From positions 1 through 10,693 of the forward strand of contig DAINCF010000233.1 in the NCBI GenBank assembly GCA_036732565.1: a stretch of DNA of 10,693 nucleotides. Direction: 5' to 3'. The notes beneath the pieces are model-generated. The model was given only the letters and a program-made list of their open reading frames with translations, did no database searches and was not told where the DNA came from. A program made the translations under genes and the position numbers. This document shows positions 6,589 to 10,693 of the stretch, piece after piece; within the stretch, counting starts at the first letter, position 1; each line of letters begins with the position of its first letter. This DNA comes from JAIVJN01 sp036732565 (GTDB lineage Bacteria; Acidobacteriota; Vicinamibacteria; Vicinamibacterales; UBA2999).

Positions 6589-7143
6589 GTGAATCCCTCA
6601 GATGAACGCAGCGAAAACCTCAAAATCCTTGAACGTGGCGTGACCGCATATCTCGACGAGATCCGAGAACATGGCGATATCTGGCGCACACTCGAGTCAA
6701 AGGCCCAAGCGCTCATCACGGCGTCTGGCATCTTCCTCGCGGCTGCGTTCGCTTTTTCACGTGAGCCGTCACTTGCTCCTCTGACGAAGGTCTTGGTTTT
6801 CATAACGCTAGCGTCGCTCCTCTGGGCGTTGAGTGCTGCTCTAGGCGTCCTTCGCGTCACAGACTATGAGATGCCGGATGGTGGTAAGGCTGTGAGCGAC
6901 GCCCTGTTGGCAGTTGCTAAACCGATGCACGAGTGTGGCAGGCGGTACGAGGGTTATCTCTCAGGGTTGCTGGACGATGCCCCGCAGGTCCTTGCGTCGC
7001 TTGAGAAAGCCAATCGCCAAAAGCACGAGAAATTGGCGGGATCGATGCAGTGCCTCGCCGCGGCCGCATTCCTCTCGGTGGTCGCGAGTTTGGCCCACCT
7101 TCTGTGGCCCGTAGCGACGATCTTGGCGCGTGGCGGGCCATGA
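6589..7143 (+). CDS. Three-TM membrane protein, PycTM/SLATT-like
   Basis: From the GTG at 6589 the product is 184 residues. A charged N-terminal helix (ERGVTAYLDEIREHGDIWRTLESKAQ) leads into a TM hairpin (about 41-57 and 66-88). A soluble helical section (about 95-150) follows, then a third TM (about 154-178). The E-S-K-A-x-x-L-x-x-x-x-G-I-x-L-A run at the first TM recalls small TM effectors of nucleotide-signalled defence (PycTM, SLATT). This is a resemblance only; no cyclase gene is nearby. The start was chosen because GAGGTGATC, matching the complement of the 16S rRNA 3' end, directly precedes this GTG; ATG 6517 or TTG 6514 would add 24-25 unstructured residues. Its stop overlaps the next start (ATGA), indicating coupling. 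Membrane location is confident; function is not. Confidence 0.7.
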   Translation: MNPSDERSENLKILERGVTAYLDEIREHGDIWRTLESKAQALITASGIFLAAAFAFSREPSLAPLTKVLVFITLASLLWALSAALGVLRVTDYEMPDGGKAVSDALLAVAKPMHECGRRYEGYLSGLLDDAPQVLASLEKANRQKHEKLAGSMQCLAAAAFLSVVASLAHLLWPVATILARGGP

Positions 7144-7262
7144 GACGCAGTTCGTTCTTGAGACGGCCCGACGGTTCGCGGCCCAAACTCATTTCCGTCA
7201 AAGACGTCATGCGGTTTGAGCGGGCTGTCTTGGAGTCTGCGATCCAGCGCGACTCGGCCTAG
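7140..7262 (+). CDS. 40-residue overlapping small ORF
   Basis: The ATG at 7140 overlaps the TGA of the upstream membrane protein gene (ATGA), and the stop lies 11 bases before the next gene, so it fills the gap between two membrane-protein genes exactly. The peptide is basic at its start (MRRSSFLRRPDGSRPK), then has a short amphipathic stretch (ISVKDVMRFERAVLESAIQRD). It has no TM segment and no known family. A GGCGGG lies just upstream as a possible ribosome binding site. Position supports coding; composition is neutral. It could be a small regulator or assembly partner, or a by-product of translational coupling. Confidence 0.45.
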   Translation: MRRSSFLRRPDGSRPKLISVKDVMRFERAVLESAIQRDSA

Positions 7263-7273
7263 GATGCGCCGCC

Positions 7274-7897
7274 ATGGACACTGGGACTGTGCCAGCCCCT
7301 CCAGAACTCGAAGCCCAGACTCTGCAAGAGATCGCGTTCTCGCGAGACGACCTACAAGAGGCGATGCGCCGCATGTACGCAATCCAGGCGGCGGTGCTCG
7401 CCGTCTACCTCAGCGTGCTCGCGTGGGTCGTCTCTCGAGCGCTTCCGGCGGCTGAGGCGGCGGCCGTCACTGACGCTACGATCTGGGCTCTACGAGAACG
7501 CGGTGACCTCGCACTCGCCGTTTTCCTACTCGCCCCAGTGGGACTCCTCCTGCTGACCATCATGCTCCACGCCTCCGCGGTCGCAACCGTGCTCGACGCC
7601 CGCCTGAATCGGTTGTATTCGATCTTGAACAACCTTCCCGGCCGCTATCACCCGCGTCAATCAGTCCAGCACGAACCATTTGCTGCTGTATGGCTGTTCG
7701 CGTCGCTCACGGCTATCGCGCTTTACGGGCTCGTCCTAACGGCGGCCGCCTACGCTTTCTTCTGGCCTGCGGTCGACAATTCATCGACCTTGTGGTGGGC
7801 GCGCGCGCTCGGCATTGGTTGCATGCTTCTGTCCACGCTTCTCGCTTCGCTGCACACCTACGGAGCGGTTCGCCACCACAGGGCCGACCAGCCATAG
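7274..7897 (+). CDS. Four-TM hypothetical membrane protein
   Basis: The product is 207 residues. A soluble acidic N-terminus (1-34, with SRDDLQEAMRRMYAIQ) is followed by four TM helices near 36-57, 79-99, 136-163 and 175-196. A cytoplasmic-looking basic loop lies at 108-134 (DARLNRLYSILNN, LPGRYHPRQS), and the tail is His/Arg-rich (RHHRADQP). No enzyme motif or known transporter family is recognised. The ATG lies 11 bases after the small ORF, with AGGA about ten bases before it. It is the last gene of the set starting at 6589, so the two membrane proteins may form one complex. It could be a pore-forming or signalling membrane component, but no function can be assigned. Confidence 0.7.
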   Translation: MDTGTVPAPPELEAQTLQEIAFSRDDLQEAMRRMYAIQAAVLAVYLSVLAWVVSRALPAAEAAAVTDATIWALRERGDLALAVFLLAPVGLLLLTIMLHASAVATVLDARLNRLYSILNNLPGRYHPRQSVQHEPFAAVWLFASLTAIALYGLVLTAAAYAFFWPAVDNSSTLWWARALGIGCMLLSTLLASLHTYGAVRHHRADQP

Positions 7898-7914
7898 CCC
7901 ACCGCCGCGAAAAC

Positions 7915-7940
7915 GGACCTAGAGAGGTCCCACGCGGGAC
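7915..7940. other. Overlapping alternative hairpins
   Basis: GGACCT-AGAG-AGGTCC (7915-7930) and GTCCC-ACGC-GGGAC (7927-7940) share the bases GTCC, so only one can form at a time. They lie 18 bases past the stop of the 4-TM gene. There is no T-run on the plus strand. They may be a weak transcript end; the signal is slight. Confidence 0.3.
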
Positions 7941-8079
7941 ACGTATCCCAACGGCGCGCGCCAAAAGCAGGCCGGAGAGTACAGGCGCCTGCCAGGATTG
8001 CTCTCAATGGCTGGGCTAGAGTCTGCGAAGGCTGAGGCTCGCACCTTTTCTGGCGCCTACAGCTGCAACGAAGCGCAAA

Positions 8080-8106
8080 GTACCAACAATTGGTACGTTA
8101 TGGTAC
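8080..8106. promoter_or_regulatory. Probable ParD operator
   Basis: GTACCAA-CAA-TTGGTAC (8080-8096) is a perfect 7-3-7 inverted repeat. A further half site TGGTAC lies at 8101-8106, ten bases after the previous one, so the bound faces are spaced one helical turn apart. The site ends nine bases before the parD start. Ribbon-helix-helix antitoxins bind such repeated half sites to repress their own operon, so autoregulation by ParD is the natural reading. Confidence 0.6.
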
Positions 8107-8114
8107 ATATCGTC

Positions 8115-8363
8115 ATGGCCAAGAACACCTCGATCTCGCTAGGGGACCATTTCAGTCATTTCGTGGACGAAAGAGTGGCGCAGGGACGCTACGGCTCTGT
8201 GAGCGACGTCGTGCGAGCCGGATTACGCCTCCTCGAAGAGCACGAAACCAGGCTCGAAGCCCTGCGCGTGGCCCTGATTGCCGGTGAGAACAGTGGCCTG
8301 GCAGCGGCCTTCGACGTTGAGGATTTCGTCCGGCAAGAGCGCGGCGCGAAACGAGCCGGATGA
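8115..8363 (+). CDS. parD: ParD-family antitoxin
   Basis: The product is 82 residues, the normal size for ParD. The N-terminal ribbon-helix-helix is clear: strand NTSISLGDHF, then helix VDERVAQGRYGSVSDVVRAGLRLLEE, with the family's GRYGSVSDVVRAGLRLLE block. The C-terminal half (RLEALRVALIAGENSG, FDVEDFVRQER) is the toxin-wrapping part. It should neutralise ParE and repress its own promoter at the adjacent palindrome. ATG 8115 gives the canonical MAKNTSISL start; upstream in-frame starts (7998, 8100) would run through the operator and add non-family residues. Its TGA overlaps the parE ATG (ATGA). The antitoxin is intact while its toxin is frameshifted. Confidence 0.92.
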   Translation: MAKNTSISLGDHFSHFVDERVAQGRYGSVSDVVRAGLRLLEEHETRLEALRVALIAGENSGLAAAFDVEDFVRQERGAKRAG

Positions 8364-8657
8364 GCGCCTTCGTACTGTCCCCCGCGGCTCGGGCCGATCT
8401 CGACGAAATCTGGAAGTACACGGCCGAGCGATGGAGCATCGCCCAAGGCCGAACGCTACATTCGCGCCATCGTCGACGCGTGCCAAACGCTGGCTGATGG
8501 ACGACGCGAGGGAGCTGCTGTCGATCACATTCGCAAGGGCTACTTCAAGCTCGCCGTCGGCTCGCACTGCGTCTTCTACCGAAGGCCTATCCCCGCTGAA
8601 ACAATCGCGGTGCGCGTCCTCCACCAGCGTATGGATGTGGCGATGCGACTTCAGTAG
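8360..8657 (+). pseudogene. parE: parE-like toxin gene, frameshifted
   Basis: ParE toxins inhibit DNA gyrase. The ATG overlaps the parD stop. The first 29 codons read MSAFVLSPAARADLDEIWKY, then TAERWSIAQ, a typical RelE/ParE start. At 8447-8448 there is one base too many: skipping one G restores AERYIRAIVDACQTLADGRR and later GYFKLAVGSHCVFYRR, ending IAVRVLHQRMDVAMRLQ at the TAG of 8655-8657. The restored protein would be 98 residues, normal for ParE. As written, the frame stops at TGA 8495-8497 after 45 residues, most of the fold missing. The span of 298 bases (99 codons plus one) confirms a single insertion. This is either a real inactivating mutation or a sequencing error in AAGGCC. Confidence 0.88.
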
Positions 8658-8871
8658 GCGACGCGCCGCACGCCCATTTGATCAGTGAGCGCGTAGGGGC
8701 CATGCGAAAAGAATTCGGCGAGTACGTGCGTTCAATGGATTCGAGGCAGAACAGCGCGGTGAAGGCCGTGGAAGCTCAACTTGCCTCTGCGAACCGCCGC
8801 ATCCCGTCGAGCCACGTTCGAATTTGGACCCAGGAAGGCATCGGGTGTTCGAAATTCGCGTCGAAAGGGAC

Positions 8872-8896
8872 CCCAACTTGCCTCTGGCAAGTTGGG
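8872..8896 (+). other. Strong 11-bp perfect hairpin
   Basis: CCCAACTTGCC (8872-8882) pairs perfectly with GGCAAGTTGGG (8886-8896) across TCT. Its layout (CCCC-A lead, 3-base loop, then a repeat unit) mirrors the hairpin after tRNA-His at 1568-1590. No T-run follows. It could be the leftover terminator of a degraded or displaced tRNA gene at the right end of the island. Confidence 0.6.
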
Positions 8897-9036
8897 CTTG
8901 AGTGACGGTGTTCAGGCACACCGCGACTCGCCTTCGGCTCCTCGCGAGTGGGCACGATCCCCGGACGCTCTGGTTCATGACGGTGCTCAAGCACTCAGCC
9001 GTTGCGCTACGCGCTCGGCTTTCGGATACGATCCCC
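8897..9036 (+). repeat. Right-hand copies of the tRNA-tail-like repeat
   Basis: Two units are present. The second (8974-9036) aligns without gaps to 1592-1654 with 54 of 63 identical. The first (about 8897-8961) shares the ACTCGCCTTCGGCTC and TGGGCACGA-CCCC blocks with the middle unit near 1711-1747. Both are in the same orientation as the left array, so they flank the 1.9-8.7 kb gene set as direct repeats. Confidence 0.7.
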
Positions 9037-9167
9037 TGACCCATCTATGCCGACCAGTCGCACCCTGGGCGTGATCCCTGCGACGGTTCATCGGTCACAC
9101 ACCAGCTCAAATCGTGCGCGACCGTATCGACGAGCTGTCGTTTTTGTTCAAGACAGTGCGACTCGCT

Positions 9168-9182
9168 TTCACCTACGGTGAA
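9168..9182 (+). promoter_or_regulatory. Small hairpin over the DoxX-like gene's ribosome binding site
   Basis: TTCACC (9168-9173) pairs with GGTGAA (9177-9182) across TAC. GGTGAA is the only purine-rich site before the ATG at 9188, so the fold would hide it. The stem is only six pairs and may be chance. Confidence 0.3.
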
Positions 9183-9187
9183 GTGCG

Positions 9188-9556
9188 ATGAACGTTCTCT
9201 TGTGGGTGCTGCAAGGACTGCTGGCCGTCCTGTATCTGATGGGCGGCGGTGCGAAGGTCTTCATGTTCGACAAGATTGCTGATGGTGTTGCGTCAAACCA
9301 GGCGCTATCCCGTGGCGCATGGACGGGCATTGGCATCTTCGAGCTGGTTTGCGCCGTGGCGCTTGTCGCTCCGGCGGTCACACGAACCGTGTCGCCTGTG
9401 GCGCCGATTGCGGCGGCATGCTTGGCTGTCGAAGCGCTGCTCGTCGCAGGGTTGCACTATGCGTATGTGGAGTATTCGCCAGCGGTGTCCAATCTAGTGC
9501 TGGCTTCGGTGGCGCTGTTCGTGAGTTACGGACGCTTGGCACTCCGTCCACTCTAA
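9188..9556 (+). CDS. DoxX-like four-TM membrane protein
   Basis: The product is 122 residues with four predicted TM helices near 3-22, 46-66, 71-92 and 98-116. The family hallmarks are a first helix running into GGGAKVFMFDKIADG, then WTGIGIFELVCAVALVAPAV, then ACLAVEALLVAGLHYAYVEY, matching DoxX-like (DoxX_2) proteins. These are small inner-membrane proteins without an established common reaction; links to thiosulfate:quinone oxidation apply only to archaeal DoxD/DoxA. The ATG is preceded by GGTGAAGTGCG, a moderate ribosome binding site within a small hairpin. It lies 41 bases before the reductase-like gene on the same strand, so co-transcription is likely. Family is confident; function is unknown. 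Confidence 0.85.
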   Translation: MNVLLWVLQGLLAVLYLMGGGAKVFMFDKIADGVASNQALSRGAWTGIGIFELVCAVALVAPAVTRTVSPVAPIAAACLAVEALLVAGLHYAYVEYSPAVSNLVLASVALFVSYGRLALRPL

Positions 9557-9597
9557 TGTGACGCTCGGCCTCAGCACAACCAGGAGAATCCACGACC

Positions 9598-10167
9598 ATG
9601 GGCAGAATCGTTGTCACCGAATTCGTATCGCTGGACGGCATCATGGAGGCGCCGGGCGGCGGTGAGGACTACGAGCATGGCGGGTGGGCGTTGAAGATCA
9701 AGCGCGGCGATGAAGGCGACAAGTTCAAGTTGCAGGAGACGTTGGAATCAGAAGCGCTGTTGCTGGGCCGCGTGACCTACGAGGGTTTTGCCAAGGCCTG
9801 GCCGCCGCGCCAGGGGGAGTTCGCCGATAAGTTCAACAGGATGCCGAAGTACGTCGTTTCGTCGACGTTGACGAAGGCGGAGTGGAATAATTCAACGATT
9901 TTGAGCGGAAACGTCGCCAGCGAAGTCAACACGCTGAGAACGCGGCTGCAGGGCGCTATCGTCGTACACGGGAGCGCCACGTTGGTACACGCGTTGGTCG
10001 CGGACGATCTGATCGATGAGTTACGGCTGATGGTCTTCCCGGTGATCCTCGGCAGCGGCAAGAGACTGTTCGGTGAGATGGGCACGATGAAGACCATGAA
10101 GCACGTGAGCTCGCAGACAGTTGGCGACGGAGTTCAGATCCTGACCTACGAGCCGAAGCGGGGATAA
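9598..10167 (+). CDS. RibD C-terminal / dihydrofolate reductase family protein
   Basis: The product is 189 residues, typical for stand-alone RibD_C proteins (DHFR fold, NADPH-dependent reductases). The conserved points are RIVVTEFVSLDGIMEAPGG (3-21, with the S-L-D-G substrate/cofactor strand), LLLGRVTYEGFAKAWPP (54-70), a KYVVSSTL strand (84-91), IVVHGSATLVHAL (121-133, cofactor loop) and DELRLMVFPVILGSGKRLF (140-158). The true substrate of this subgroup is mostly unknown; it is neither classical FolA nor the riboflavin enzyme. AGGAG lies about 12 bases before the ATG. The VOC-family gene follows after five bases, and a DoxX-like gene precedes, so the three form a likely operon. Genes of these three families often sit together in soil bacteria, which suggests general detoxification or stress roles by inference. 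Confidence 0.9.
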   Translation: MGRIVVTEFVSLDGIMEAPGGGEDYEHGGWALKIKRGDEGDKFKLQETLESEALLLGRVTYEGFAKAWPPRQGEFADKFNRMPKYVVSSTLTKAEWNNSTILSGNVASEVNTLRTRLQGAIVVHGSATLVHALVADDLIDELRLMVFPVILGSGKRLFGEMGTMKTMKHVSSQTVGDGVQILTYEPKRG

Positions 10168-10172
10168 CACGA

Positions 10173-10523
10173 TTGCAGGTCAAACGCATCGTCGCAAACG
10201 TAGCAGCGTCCGACATGGAGAAAGCGCGGGTCTTCTACGGCGAGATTCTCAGTCTCAACTTGTTGATGGATTTCGGGTGGATACACACGTACGGGTCATC
10301 AGCAGAGATGACGGTCCAGGTCAGCGCACTGTCAGAGGGAGGGTCGGGAACGACCGTCCCGGACATATCGGTCGAAGTCGACGATCTCGACGAGGCTCTG
10401 AAGCGGATGAGAAATGCGCGAATCCTTCTCGAGTACGGCCCGGCGGTTGAGCCGTGGGGTGTGCGCAGGTTCTACGTTCGAGATCCGTTCGGGAAGCTGA
10501 TCAACATCCTCCAGCATGAATGA
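10173..10523 (+). CDS. VOC-family (glyoxalase/bleomycin-resistance-like) protein
   Basis: The product is 116 residues, one two-module VOC unit. The first beta-alpha-beta motif is VKRIVANVAASDMEKARVFY (3-22) followed by GEILSLN. The second is VPDISVEVDDLDEALKRM (62-79), closing with EPWGVRRFYVRDPFGKLINI (93-112), whose R-D-P-F-G-K/N block is the family signature. VOC proteins are metal-dependent isomerases, dioxygenases or drug-binding proteins; the usual first metal ligand is not obvious here, so binding rather than catalysis is possible. The start is a TTG at 10173, five bases after the upstream TAA, with GCGGGG about ten bases before it; translational coupling to the reductase-like gene is likely. 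No other start in frame preserves the first beta strand. Confidence 0.88.
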   Translation: MQVKRIVANVAASDMEKARVFYGEILSLNLLMDFGWIHTYGSSAEMTVQVSALSEGGSGTTVPDISVEVDDLDEALKRMRNARILLEYGPAVEPWGVRRFYVRDPFGKLINILQHE

Positions 10524-10603
10524 TCGCCGTACGCAGGTGATCCAGCGGCAAGTGCGTTATCGCGACACGAAAACCGGCGAAAGAACTCCTCGCGCGCGAG
10601 CGT

Positions 10604-10693
10604 TCAACAGTTCAGAGGGTCCGATTCGTCTTGATCCCTTCCCGATGCCGCCCAGTAATCCGTGGGCTTCCAAGCATCCCCGCCTGAATCACT
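10604..10693 (-). CDS. Possible C-terminal end of an unidentified gene
   Basis: A minus-strand frame is open from the right edge to a TGA at 10604-10606, giving 29 residues that include DAWKPTDYWAASGRDQDES. The composition is plausible but too short to identify. The 80 bases between this stop and the VOC gene hold nothing recognisable. It may equally be an open frame by chance. Confidence 0.2.
   Translation of the reverse strand, partial: SDSGGDAWKPTDYWAASGRDQDESDPLNC

Larger units (their letters stand above)
8658..9187. other. Gene-poor stretch with repeats and hairpins
   Basis: These 530 bases hold no convincing gene. A plus-strand frame from 8702 to 8905 (starting MRKEFGEYVRSMDSRQ) looks protein-like for its first 30 residues, but then runs through the hairpin and repeat sequence, so at most it is a gene remnant. 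A 13-base direct repeat CAACTTGCCTCTG occurs at 8777-8789 and 8874-8886. TTCGAAT and TTCGAAA (8817-8823 and 8848-8854) recall T-loops, but no cloverleaf forms. The right part contains the tRNA-tail-like repeats listed separately. Nothing is seen in 9045-9160. Confidence 0.6.

Noticed and set aside
8800..8871. Degenerate tRNA gene before the 8872 hairpin
   Set aside because: TTCGAAT and TTCGAAA look like T-loops, but no T-stem, anticodon arm or acceptor stem pairs properly.
8682..9044. Minus-strand frame of 120 codons over the right repeats
   Set aside because: It shares its peptide with the left repeat frames (ESRARSA...AECL), so it is repeat translation, not a gene.

Overview
The window is bacterial chromosomal DNA with fairly high GC. 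Compact, mostly leftward housekeeping genes lie on the left, a stretch of accessory-looking genes fills the middle, and small metabolic-type genes lie on the right. The leftmost fragment is the start of an OmpR-like winged-helix regulator of the kind abundant in Acidobacteriota and related soil phyla. Together with a 28-bp GC-rich palindrome and a CCA-encoding tRNA, this makes an Acidobacteriota-like host plausible. That placement is an inference and is weak.

Layout. Positions 1-1416 (minus strand) hold the winged-helix regulator fragment, a SnoaL/NTF2-like protein and leucyl/phenylalanyl-tRNA-protein transferase (aat), with a perfect palindrome at 649-676. At 1495-1571 is a plus-strand tRNA-His(GTG) with its own hairpin. 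Positions 1592-1854 hold about three tandem degenerate units derived from or resembling tRNA 3' ends, the last ending in an exact 17-nt copy of the tRNA-His 3' terminus. Positions 1958-5646 (minus) hold a 988-residue PHP-domain/SMC-like ATPase, preceded by a lipoprotein gene with a 3-nt gap and possibly by a small Cys-rich ORF. Positions 5815-7897 (plus, divergent) hold a possible PD-(D/E)XK-type protein, then a tight three-gene set: a 3-TM protein, a 40-residue ORF overlapping it by ATGA, and a 4-TM protein. Positions 8080-8657 hold a ParD antitoxin with a palindromic operator and a ParE toxin gene broken by one extra base. Positions 8872-9036 hold another strong hairpin and two more units of the repeat family seen after tRNA-His. 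Positions 9188-10523 (plus) hold a DoxX-like membrane protein, a RibD-C/dihydrofolate reductase-like protein and a VOC/glyoxalase-like protein.

Interpretation. The accessory stretch of about 7.3 kb lies between direct repeats (54 of 63 identical between 1592-1654 and 8974-9036) beside tRNA-His. This is the pattern expected of a tRNA-anchored island, although no integrase is visible. Its content (large PHP-ATPase, lipoprotein, nuclease-like protein, small membrane proteins, toxin-antitoxin remnant) is the sort found in defence or mobile islands. The most interesting candidates for an undescribed system are the lipoprotein plus PHP-ATPase pair, and the three-gene membrane operon whose first protein recalls the transmembrane effectors of Pycsar-type systems. 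No cyclase or reverse transcriptase gene is present to confirm such a role.
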